Assembly: GCA_001821935.1 (NCBI GenBank)
Contig: MHOU01000012.1
Location: 114,816 to 148,860, forward strand
From: Candidatus Staskawiczbacteria bacterium RIFCSPHIGHO2_02_FULL_43_16
GTDB lineage: Bacteria; Patescibacteriota; Minisyncoccia; Minisyncoccales; Staskawiczbacteraceae
Reading direction: 5' to 3'
DNA: 34,045 nucleotides
The position numbers were made by a program, and so were the translations under genes. Below the pieces are notes generated by a model. It was not told where the DNA came from. It was given only the letters and a program-made list of their open reading frames with translations, and searched no databases. Below are positions 1 to 8,127 of this stretch, piece by piece (within the stretch, counting starts at the first letter, position 1; each line of letters opens with the position of its first letter).

Positions 1-348
1 ATCCCAGTCCCTGCACCAATCCGAAGTTGCCAGACCGAGGCCTTGGAACTTGGCCATGATCAGGTTGCAGGTGACTTCGGGCAATACCAACAGATCCCAC
101 AGATTCGGATCTTGTGCCGGCATTTTCTTGCCCTCCATCGCTTTGGCGTACTGGTCTTTCATGCCCAGCGTCTCATAGAGCGCGCTGTTGTCGAGGGGCG
201 GCAGACTCGCCTGTTGAAGTTGTTGGAGAAACGACGCCTCCACAACCACCAATTCGCCCCGAAGAAAACGCTTGGCGTTTTCAGCGCCCTCGAACTTATT
301 GAACAGGGCTTCCACGCTGACACCATCAACCGACAGAATGTACTTCAT
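1..348 (-). CDS. Hypothetical protein, N-terminal 116 aa, truncated by window edge (MKYILSVDGVSVEALFNKFEGAENAKRFLRGELVVVEASFLQQLQQ...)
   Basis: Manual reverse-strand translation is open from ATG (346-348) to the window edge. SD GGAGG lies about 10 nt upstream and a consensus promoter lies further upstream. It is absent from the ORF track because it is truncated; the listed + ORF 43..372 is antisense to it. Confidence 0.75.
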   Translation of the reverse strand, partial: MKYILSVDGVSVEALFNKFEGAENAKRFLRGELVVVEASFLQQLQQASLPPLDNSALYETLGMKDQYAKAMEGKKMPAQDPNLWDLLVLPEVTCNLIMAKFQGLGLATSDWCRDWD

Positions 349-517
349 GACAAGCCTTCCTCCGACTTATAGTCGGACTTACTTTCTCCTGCTAGGCAGA
401 AAGCGGATATAGGCCGCGAAATGCAGCCATAGGCACAAATTCCCCTCCAAAGAACTTATGTCTACGGCTGATTTCGCAAGTATTTAGCTGTAAACGTACC
501 CCCTTAATCGTGTCCTA

Positions 518-547
518 ATTATAGCATACCTACCTAATTCTTGTCAA
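518..547 (-). promoter_or_regulatory. Sigma70-type promoter TTGACA-N18-TATAAT for the edge CDS, with a leader of about 160 nt
   Basis: Minus strand reads TTGACA agaattaggtaggtatgc TATAAT. Confidence 0.75.
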
Positions 548-550
548 GGT

Positions 551-1093
551 TTACGTAGTTAAATCAATGATTTTTGAGGACTTGCTCTTCAGGGGCTTAT
601 CAACGGTAATAATGAGTCCCACAAGCCTATTTTCCCCGAAAGTGGTCATTATTTGCTCTGCGGTTTTTAAAGGCTCCTGGGTTGAAATATTAACAGAGGT
701 TTGCACCAGCGGCCGGTTTACTTTTTTGAGCAGTTTTTGTAAAAACGCGTGGTTTGGAATACGCAAAGCTATTGTTTTTTTATCTTGGCCGTAAAGTACC
801 CGACGCCCGACGTCGGGCAGATTTCTGCTTAAGATAAATGTATATTTTCCAGGCCAATACTTTCTTAAAATTTTAAACTGGCTGGCGTCAATCTCCGCCA
901 ACTGGCGCGCCATTTTTATGCTAGAAACAAAAACCGGCAAAGGTTTTGCCTTTGGCCGTTTTTTTATTTTGTAAATTTTCTTAACAGCTTTTTTGTTACC
1001 GGCATCAGCAATAAAACCGTAAACCGTATCGGTGGGAACAATGACCACGCCCCCTTTCTTCAAAACCGAAATAGCCTTATTTAACTTTTCCAT
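551..1093 (-). CDS. tsaC: Sua5/YciO/YrdC-family threonylcarbamoyl-AMP synthase
   Basis: N-terminus GGVVIVPTDTVYGFIADAGN...IKKRPKAKPLPVFVSS is typical of the family. Confidence 0.9.
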   Translation of the reverse strand: MEKLNKAISVLKKGGVVIVPTDTVYGFIADAGNKKAVKKIYKIKKRPKAKPLPVFVSSIKMARQLAEIDASQFKILRKYWPGKYTFILSRNLPDVGRRVLYGQDKKTIALRIPNHAFLQKLLKKVNRPLVQTSVNISTQEPLKTAEQIMTTFGENRLVGLIITVDKPLKSKSSKIIDLTT

Positions 1094-1820
1094 CTTTTAA
1101 GAATTCATTTCTAAACTTTTCGATATCATCGGCTTTTCCAAAATCCATCCAGTTATCTTTTAACTTTTTAATTTTCACCTTTTTGTCTTTTGCCAAAAGG
1201 GTCAAAACATCTGTTATTTCATATTCGCCGCGCGGCGATTTACTAGTCAACGGCAACTTGTCAAAAACCTCCGGCGTAAATTTGTATAAACTGGTGTTTA
1301 TCAAATCCCCCACAAATTCTTTGGGTTTTTCTATAATTTCTTTTAGCAATTCACCATCTTCTATCAACACGCCAAACCGCTCGGGGTGCTCTGCCTTCAG
1401 CCCCCCCACATAACAATACTGGTCATCAATGTTCATGCCAGCCAAATCATCAGCCGAATAAAAATTATCGCCCACCAAAGAAATAAACTGATCGCCACCC
1501 GCAAAATCTTTCACGCATTTTAACGGGCAAGCCGTGCCATACTCTTTTTCTTTTGGCCCCAGCACTTCAAACTGGTTTACCATGCCAATGGTCACGCCGG
1601 CAGGCAATTTATACGTTTTCAAAAATTCAGCAATCAAATCTTGCCTGAATCCCACCACCAGCATAATTTGGGTGTAGCCCGCCTTGATAATATTATCTAA
1701 CACATACGCCAAAAACGGCCGGTTATTAACGGTAATTAAATGCTTGGATTTATCTTTGGAAAGTTCCAGCATGCGCGTGCCCTGCCCCGCCGCCGAAACC
1801 ACTACCTTCTTAATTGGCAT
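1077..1820 (-). CDS. Sugar-phosphate nucleotidyltransferase (glucose-1-phosphate thymidylyl/uridylyltransferase-like)
   Basis: VVVSAAGQGTRMLELSKDKSKHLITVNNRPFLAYVLDNI and downstream LVGDNFY/EKPKEF motifs. Start taken at MPIKKV inside ORF 1077..1832. Confidence 0.85.
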   Translation of the reverse strand: MPIKKVVVSAAGQGTRMLELSKDKSKHLITVNNRPFLAYVLDNIIKAGYTQIMLVVGFRQDLIAEFLKTYKLPAGVTIGMVNQFEVLGPKEKEYGTACPLKCVKDFAGGDQFISLVGDNFYSADDLAGMNIDDQYCYVGGLKAEHPERFGVLIEDGELLKEIIEKPKEFVGDLINTSLYKFTPEVFDKLPLTSKSPRGEYEITDVLTLLAKDKKVKIKKLKDNWMDFGKADDIEKFRNEFLKDGKVK

Positions 1821-1821
1821 A

Positions 1822-4698
1822 TTAAATAACAATATTAATCAACTTATTGGGCACGAAAATAATTTTACGCACCTGCTTGCCTTCAATCCATGGTTTTATC
1901 TTGGCGCTTTCTTCCGCCATTTTTTCTACGTCTTTTTGGCTGACGCCGCCGGCAACTTCCAGTTTATCCCGGACTTTTCCATTAACCTGTACCATGATCC
2001 ACAGTTTTTCACTGCCAACCAATGTTTTATCAAACACCGGCCATGTTTGAAGGTGGATTGATTTCTTATTTTTCAAAACGCTTTGCCAAAGTTCTTCAGC
2101 CACATGCGGCGCGAAGGGCGCTAAAAGCTTAAGGAAGGTTTCGTATTGCTGTTTTGAAAGGTGATGCGATTCTATTTCATTTAACAGCTTCATCAAATTA
2201 CTAACTCCGGTGTTAAAACTTAAGTCACCAATATCAATGCCGATTTTATGAGTATAGTTATTAAGCGCGCTGGCTGCAACAGAGCTTGGCTTAACTTTAA
2301 CATCATATGTATGTACAAAATTCCACACCCGGTTCAAAAACCGATACACTCCGGTAATGCCGCCGGGATTCCACGGCCCGCCATGCAAATACGGACCCAT
2401 GAAAGCCAGGTACATGCGTACGGCATCGGCACCGTATTTTTTCACTTCTTGGTCAGGGTCCACCACATTGCCGCGTGACTTAGACATTTTTTGGTTATCA
2501 GGGCCCAAAATAATCCCCCGGTTGCGCCGGTTTAAAAAAGGTTCGCTGGCATTCACATAGCCAAGCTTATGCAGGGCTTTGGCAAAAAACCGGGCGTAGA
2601 GCAAATGCATGGTGGTGTGCTCGGCGCCCCCAAGGTACGAAAATACCGGCAGCCATTGTTTCATTTTTTCTTTGGAAGCAAAGGCTTTTTTATTCTTGGG
2701 GTCAGTGTAGCGCATGAAATACCAGGAAGAATCCACAAAGGTATCCATGGTATCGGTTTCGCGCTGGGCCGGGCCCTTGCAGGTTGGACAGGTTACGTTA
2801 AGCCATTTTGTGGCTTTGGCCAAGGGTGAACGCCCGTCATCGGCCGGCTTAAAATCTTTCAGGGGTGGCAATTTGACCGGCAATTCTTTTTGGGAAACCG
2901 GCACATAACCGCAGGCCGGGCAATGAATCATGGGAATCGGCACACCCCAGTACCGCTGGCGGGACAATATCCAATCACGGAGGCGATAGGTTTTTTGGAA
3001 ATTCCCCACGCCTTTTGATTTTAGCTCTTCAACTATTTTTTTCTTGGCTAATTGAGAATCCATGCCGTCAAACTTACCGGAGTTTACCAAAACGCCATTT
3101 CCAGAGAAACAGACTAGCGAGGGCTGTAAAAATCGCTTAACAAATTCTGACTCATAACTGATGCTCGTATTAGAATCAAGCTTTTTAATTGATTCTTGCG
3201 CATTCATCCAATGAAGTTCCATATCTTCGTGCGCATCCGGCTTTAGCGGAATAGAATTTTCATTTTTCAAAATTACATGATAGGCTTTCTGAAATTTCGT
3301 TCTTTCAACATTTCTAGCGGACGCAAAAAAATTGGTAGATATTTGCCCAAGATATTCTTTAATTTCAAAATCCGTATAACCCGTTTCTTCCTTTACCTCC
3401 CTGGTTAAAGTAGTTACATCGTCATCATTGCTATCGCGACCCCCGCCGGGAATTGCCCATTCATTATTTTTTTTATTGAGTACAAGGAGAATTTTATCAT
3501 CTGATGATCGCGTTACAATTGCCGCTACACTGTCACGAAAAATAGCATTTGGTTTTTTCTGGCCAAATTCCGGCAAGACTACTTCTTTAACCGGCAGGTT
3601 ATATTTTTTGGCAAATTCAAAATCGCGCTGGTCATGTGCCGGAACAAACATCACCGCGCCGGTTCCGTAATGGCCCAGAACATAATCGGCCACCCAAACG
3701 GGGATTTTCTGGTTATTAATGGGGTTGACGGCAAAAATTCCGGCATCTATTCCGGTTTTTTCTTTGGCTTCCTCGCGCTCCAATTCCCTTTTGGCCAAAC
3801 TTTTTTTAACGTAACTTTTAACTTCACTGCTTGCCTGCCAGCCGATACTAAGCCACTTTTGCGCGATTTCAGGAGAAATAACAATGGCGGTTGCGCCGAA
3901 AATCGTGTCCGGCCGCGTGGTAAACACTTCCACAAATTCATTTTTGGATTTTGAATTTTGATGATTGGGATTTATTTGTGATTTGTAATTTGGAATTTGG
4001 AATTTTATAGTTGCTCCTTGTGAACGCCCCACCCAATTTATCTGGCCAAGCTTGGCCGTTTCCTGCCAATCAAGATTTTTTAAACCATCAATCAGCTCGT
4101 CTTTAAATTCGGTTATTTTAAACATCCACTGGGCCAGTTCTTTTTGGGTAACTTCAGATTTGCACCTGTCACACTTACCATCAACCACCTGCTCGTTGGC
4201 CAACACGGTTTTGTCGTTGGGGCACCAATTAACGTTGGTTATGGCCCGGTAGGCCAGCCCCTTTTTGTAAAATTCAATAAACATCCATTGGGTCCAGGCG
4301 TAATAATCCGGGTCTATGGTGCTCACTTTGCGAGACCAATCAAACATGGTGCCCATAGACTTTAACTGGCGGGTCATGTAGGCAATGTTTTGCTTGGTCC
4401 ATTTTTCCGGATGAATATTATGTTTGATAGCCGCGTTTTCAGCGGGCAAACCAAAGGCATCAAATCCAGTGGGGTAGAGCACATTGTATCCTTTCATGCG
4501 AAGGTATCTGGCCTTAATATCCGGCAGGGAAAACGCGTACCAGTGGCCGATGTGAAGATTGCCCGAGGGGTAGGCAAATTCGGTAAGCAGCATCTTATTT
4601 TCCTTTCCGGCAACCTTGTCTTTGGTAACATAAAACTTCTTGGCTTCCCAATATTTCTGCCACTTTTTTTCAATTTTTTGCGGACTGTATTTAACCAT
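1822..4698 (-). CDS. leuS: Leucyl-tRNA synthetase with an internal Nudix domain
   Basis: PSGNLHIGHWYAFSLPD (HIGH), QKMSKSRGNVVDP (KMSKS), TTRPDTIFGAT editing domain, C-terminal VNGKVRDKLEV. Start MVKYSPQKIEKKWQKYWE preferred over the TTG at 4731. Confidence 0.97.
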   Translation of the reverse strand: MVKYSPQKIEKKWQKYWEAKKFYVTKDKVAGKENKMLLTEFAYPSGNLHIGHWYAFSLPDIKARYLRMKGYNVLYPTGFDAFGLPAENAAIKHNIHPEKWTKQNIAYMTRQLKSMGTMFDWSRKVSTIDPDYYAWTQWMFIEFYKKGLAYRAITNVNWCPNDKTVLANEQVVDGKCDRCKSEVTQKELAQWMFKITEFKDELIDGLKNLDWQETAKLGQINWVGRSQGATIKFQIPNYKSQINPNHQNSKSKNEFVEVFTTRPDTIFGATAIVISPEIAQKWLSIGWQASSEVKSYVKKSLAKRELEREEAKEKTGIDAGIFAVNPINNQKIPVWVADYVLGHYGTGAVMFVPAHDQRDFEFAKKYNLPVKEVVLPEFGQKKPNAIFRDSVAAIVTRSSDDKILLVLNKKNNEWAIPGGGRDSNDDDVTTLTREVKEETGYTDFEIKEYLGQISTNFFASARNVERTKFQKAYHVILKNENSIPLKPDAHEDMELHWMNAQESIKKLDSNTSISYESEFVKRFLQPSLVCFSGNGVLVNSGKFDGMDSQLAKKKIVEELKSKGVGNFQKTYRLRDWILSRQRYWGVPIPMIHCPACGYVPVSQKELPVKLPPLKDFKPADDGRSPLAKATKWLNVTCPTCKGPAQRETDTMDTFVDSSWYFMRYTDPKNKKAFASKEKMKQWLPVFSYLGGAEHTTMHLLYARFFAKALHKLGYVNASEPFLNRRNRGIILGPDNQKMSKSRGNVVDPDQEVKKYGADAVRMYLAFMGPYLHGGPWNPGGITGVYRFLNRVWNFVHTYDVKVKPSSVAASALNNYTHKIGIDIGDLSFNTGVSNLMKLLNEIESHHLSKQQYETFLKLLAPFAPHVAEELWQSVLKNKKSIHLQTWPVFDKTLVGSEKLWIMVQVNGKVRDKLEVAGGVSQKDVEKMAEESAKIKPWIEGKQVRKIIFVPNKLINIVI

Positions 4699-4728
4699 AT
4701 TTTCAAATATCGTATCATAATTCAGGGG

Positions 4729-4761
4729 CAAAAAAAAGTCCTACCTTGGGCTAGGCAGGAC
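4729..4761 (-). terminator. Intrinsic terminator for the 4782-5246 gene
   Basis: Minus strand GTCCTGCCT agccca AGGTAGGAC TTTTTTTT. Confidence 0.8.
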
Positions 4762-4781
4762 ATGTGTTGCGACGCAATGCA

Positions 4782-5246
4782 TCATTCCCCCTCCGGATCC
4801 AGCTTTTTCAGAAACGTCAGGGTTTCCTGCTGTTGCACGCCAGGGCCGGGAACCGATGCCCATCGGCCAACCAAGCGCGGGGCGCCGTTGACCGCCTCAA
4901 TGCGGTAGAGGTTTACGCCGCGCACCAGGCCGCGCTCGGTGGTGATCGCCCAGCTGGCGGCTAGGTTACTCCCCTGGCGGATGGCAATGCCGCTGAAGTT
5001 GGAACCGCCACCGACCACCCAGGTGATGAGGTAGACGTCGGCCTTCTTGGTGAGGACAACGATACCACTGTAGTTCTTGCCGCCGGCTTCCTGACCTTTG
5101 CAGGTGTAGTAACCGCTCAAGTCCGCCATTTCAGGCTGAATTTGGCGAACAGGCGGCGGTGGTACCTTCCCCGGTTCAACCACGCCAATAATGAAACCAA
5201 AAAGAAACGCTGCCCAAAGAAAGAGGAACGAAGTCATGTTGACCAT
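4782..5246 (-). CDS. Small hypothetical exported or membrane-anchored protein
   Basis: N-terminal hydrophobic segment MTSFLFLWAAFLFGFIIGVV, then a Gly-rich beta-like domain (YYTCKGQEAGGKNYSGIVVLTKKADVYLITWVVGGGSNFSGIAI). SD GGAGGG upstream. Confidence 0.7.
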   Translation of the reverse strand: MVNMTSFLFLWAAFLFGFIIGVVEPGKVPPPPVRQIQPEMADLSGYYTCKGQEAGGKNYSGIVVLTKKADVYLITWVVGGGSNFSGIAIRQGSNLAASWAITTERGLVRGVNLYRIEAVNGAPRLVGRWASVPGPGVQQQETLTFLKKLDPEGE

Positions 5247-5286
5247 GGAAATCCCTCCAAAAGATGTGAAAGGTGCACGTTATCAA

Positions 5287-5315
5287 ACTATACACCCGCC
5301 TCATTTTTTAAGCAA
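5287..5315 (-). promoter_or_regulatory. Promoter TTGCTT-N17-TATAGT for the 4782-5246 gene
   Basis: Minus strand TTGCTT aaaaaatgaggcgggtg TATAGT. Confidence 0.5.
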
Positions 5316-5321
5316 CGTCGA

Positions 5322-6062
5322 TTATATACCAAATAGTTTTTTAGCATTCGTAGTGGTTTTATCTGCTACCTCTTGAACACTCACCTTTTTCAATTCTGCG
5401 ATTTTTTCAATAGTATATTTCATAAAAATGGGCTCATTGCGTTTTCCTGGTGCCATGGGCGGTGTTAAATACGGGCAATCAGTTTCCAGCAGCATATGTT
5501 CTAGGCCAATGTTTTTTATTACTTCTTCTAGTGGAAACTTGAACATGATGCCATTCATGCCCAAGTAAAAACCCAGCTCAACATATTTTTGAGCCTGCTG
5601 TAATGTTCCGGTAAAACAATGGATAACACCGCGCAGCCCCTGGCCTTTTAGCATTTCCAGCATTTCATCATGCGCCTTGCGGCAATGGATAATGACGGGC
5701 AAATTGAGTTCTTTTGCCAAAGCAATTTGCCGCAAAAAAATATCTTTCTGCTTTTCTTTGTTATATGGTTCACGGAAATAATCTAAACCAATCTCGCCAA
5801 TAGCTACTACCTTTTTTGATTTGGCCAAATCGCGGTATTGTTGCGAATCGAATTCTTCATCAACATCGGTTGGGTGCAGGCCGATAGCTGCATAAAAACC
5901 ATCATGCTTTGCGGCCAATTCAACTGCGCTTTTACTGGTTGCAAAAGAAGTGCCAACATTAATGCAGGCAATGTTAGCGGCCAGAGTTCTGCTAATCACT
6001 TCATTGCGATCATGGTCATACGCATCAACTTGCAGATGCGCATGGGTATCAATCATTTTCAT
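5322..6062 (-). CDS. tatD: TatD-family metal-dependent hydrolase/DNase
   Basis: MKMIDTHAHLQVDAY...IGEIGLDYF...LPVIIHCRKAHDEML...HMLLETDCPYLTP. Start at MKMIDTH, not at 6179. Confidence 0.92.
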   Translation of the reverse strand: MKMIDTHAHLQVDAYDHDRNEVISRTLAANIACINVGTSFATSKSAVELAAKHDGFYAAIGLHPTDVDEEFDSQQYRDLAKSKKVVAIGEIGLDYFREPYNKEKQKDIFLRQIALAKELNLPVIIHCRKAHDEMLEMLKGQGLRGVIHCFTGTLQQAQKYVELGFYLGMNGIMFKFPLEEVIKNIGLEHMLLETDCPYLTPPMAPGKRNEPIFMKYTIEKIAELKKVSVQEVADKTTTNAKKLFGI

Positions 6063-6079
6063 ATATTTGATTCTAACAT

Positions 6080-6125
6080 AAAAAAAGAACGCGCAGAGGC
6101 AATCTTGGTGATTGCGTGCGCGCAA
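6080..6125 (-). terminator. Intrinsic terminator after the csrA pair
   Basis: Minus strand CGCGCACGCAATCACCAAGATTGCCTCTGCGCG followed by TTCTTTTTTT. Confidence 0.7.
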
Positions 6126-6129
6126 AACG

Positions 6130-6333
6130 TTATCTCTTGGCCACGAGGGCGGGCTTGTCGGCGGCGGGTTCCTTGCCATCTTTGTTGCCCAAGAGCTCCT
6201 GCCGGAAGATCGTCACCTCACGCGGGGCTTCAATGCCCAGGCGGGTTTTGTTGCGATCAATATAAACAACAGTGATGCAGATATTGTCGTTGATGTAGAT
6301 CTTCTCACCCAATTTGCGACTTAGTACCAACAT
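6130..6333 (-). CDS. csrA: CsrA-family translational regulator, copy 1
   Basis: MLVLSRKLGEKIYINDNICITVVYIDRNKTRLGIEAPREVTIFRQEL; SD AAAGGA. Confidence 0.93.
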   Translation of the reverse strand: MLVLSRKLGEKIYINDNICITVVYIDRNKTRLGIEAPREVTIFRQELLGNKDGKEPAADKPALVAKR

Positions 6334-6370
6334 TTATCACGTCCTTTCAAAAGAGGGCGATTCCTGGTGT

Positions 6371-6583
6371 TTAGTCAACAGGTTTGGCAACAGCGCTGGG
6401 GTTGGGCTGGGTGTCGGCGGGTTTGCCATGAATGGCTTCATAAACTTCCTGGCGATGCACGGGCACCTCTTTGGGTGCGACAATGCCCAGGCGAACCTTG
6501 TCACCACGAATTTCCACCACCGTAACGGTGATGTCATTGTTGATGACAATACTCTCATTTTTTTTGCGTGAGAGTACCAACAT
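6371..6583 (-). CDS. csrA: CsrA-family translational regulator, copy 2
   Basis: MLVLSRKKNESIVINNDITVTVVEIRGDKVRLGIVAPKEVPVHRQEVYEAI; SD AAAGGAG. Confidence 0.95.
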   Translation of the reverse strand: MLVLSRKKNESIVINNDITVTVVEIRGDKVRLGIVAPKEVPVHRQEVYEAIHGKPADTQPNPSAVAKPVD

Positions 6584-6650
6584 GATGCAATCTCCTTTCG
6601 TTGAAAAAGTGGTAAGCCTTCCTTTGCTTATGGGAAGGTGAGCTACTTAT

Positions 6651-6679
6651 GTTATAGCAAACTTATTTATTGGCGTCAA
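6651..6679 (-). promoter_or_regulatory. Promoter TTGACG-N17-TATAAC for the csrA pair
   Basis: Minus strand TTGACG ccaataaataagtttgc TATAAC. The -35 hexamer contains the metG stop codon. Confidence 0.65.
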
Positions 6680-8127
6680 GTCTTCACCATACCAGATGGT
6701 GAAGACTCAAGCCTTGGGAACAAAATCTCCGATGTTTTGGTTTCAACGGCAGTTTTTATCTTTTGGGAAGTTTCCGGTAAAAACGGCAACAGTAAATCTG
6801 AAATTTCACTCAAAGCAAACAAGACATCAGAAACAACCTGCGGCGCATTCTCTTTCCCCTCCCAGGGCTTCTCTTCATTGATGTATTTGTCGCAAAAAGA
6901 AATTAATTCCCAAATTGATTTTAAGGAATCATTAAATTTAAACTCTTCCAAATATTTTTCAACATCTTTTTTTGTTTTTTCAGTTTCTTTTTGAATTTGT
7001 TTAGAGTTTAGGGTTTCGGATTTAGAGTTTAATTTGTTGGCCATCACAACTGTACGCGCCAACAAATTACCTATGCCTCCCGCCAAATCCGCATTATAGC
7101 GCTGCTGGAACTTTTCAATGGTAAAGTCACCATCTTCTGTCGGTGTAATTTCCCGTAATAAATAATACCTAACCGCATCAACGCCATATTTTTTAACTAA
7201 CTCAAAGGGGTCAATCACATTCCCTAAAGACTTAGACATTTTTTGGCCTCCAACCGTAATAAATCCGTGAATAAAAATCTGAGTTGAATTAGGCAGTCCT
7301 GCTGATAAAAGCATCGCCTGCCACATGCTGGATTGCTGGCGCAAATTATCTTTCCCGGCCACCTGCATACCAGGCCAAAAACTTTCAAAATTTCCATTGT
7401 CAGGCCAGCCCAATGCTGAAATATATCCCACTAGTGCGTCAAACCAAACATACATAACATGTTTTTCATCCCCTGGCACCTCAACTCCCCAAGGCATTTT
7501 TTCTTTTAATCTTGAGATGCTAAAATCTTCCAGTCCTTTTTTGGTAAATTCGGTAATTTCATTTAAGCGCGATGCTGGAACAACAAAATCGGGATTCTTC
7601 TTGTAAAAATCTAAGAGCGGTTTTTGATAACTTGAATATTTGAAAAAATAATTTTCTTCTTCTATCAGTTCAATTTCTTGGTTTGGGTGAACGGGGCATT
7701 TGCCGTTTTCAAGCTCTGAATCGGTTTTTTCTAATTCACAACCCACGCAGTACTTCACACTATAATTTTTTTTATAAATATCGCCGTTTTTTTGGCATCT
7801 TATCCAAAATTCTTGAGCGGCTTTTATATGATGCTCGTCGGTTGTCCTGATGAAATTATCATAAGTAAGGTTAAGCGCGCTTTTTAAGTTATCAAATTTG
7901 GCGGCATACATATCGCAGTAGACCTTGGGATCCATGCCAACTTCTTGCGCTTTACGCAAAATCTTAACCCCATGTTCGTCCGCACCCGTATTAAAAAATA
8001 CCTCAAAGCCTTGAGCGCGTTTGGCGCGGGCAATCACATCTGCTTGAATGATCTCCATGGCAAAGCCGATATGAGGGTCGGCATTTACATACGGAAGGGT
8101 GGTGGTAATGTAAAATTTCTTATTCAT
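6676..8127 (-). CDS. metG: Methionyl-tRNA synthetase
   Basis: TTTLPYVNADPHIGFAMEIIQADVIAR (HIGH-like), GADEHG, GGQKMSKSLGNVIDP. Confidence 0.96.
   Translation of the reverse strand: MNKKFYITTTLPYVNADPHIGFAMEIIQADVIARAKRAQGFEVFFNTGADEHGVKILRKAQEVGMDPKVYCDMYAAKFDNLKSALNLTYDNFIRTTDEHHIKAAQEFWIRCQKNGDIYKKNYSVKYCVGCELEKTDSELENGKCPVHPNQEIELIEEENYFFKYSSYQKPLLDFYKKNPDFVVPASRLNEITEFTKKGLEDFSISRLKEKMPWGVEVPGDEKHVMYVWFDALVGYISALGWPDNGNFESFWPGMQVAGKDNLRQQSSMWQAMLLSAGLPNSTQIFIHGFITVGGQKMSKSLGNVIDPFELVKKYGVDAVRYYLLREITPTEDGDFTIEKFQQRYNADLAGGIGNLLARTVVMANKLNSKSETLNSKQIQKETEKTKKDVEKYLEEFKFNDSLKSIWELISFCDKYINEEKPWEGKENAPQVVSDVLFALSEISDLLLPFLPETSQKIKTAVETKTSEILFPRLESSPSGMVKT

Noticed and set aside
43-372. + strand ORF of 109 aa (and 114..302)
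   Set aside because: Antisense to a minus-strand frame open to the window edge that has a promoter, SD and more protein-like composition.
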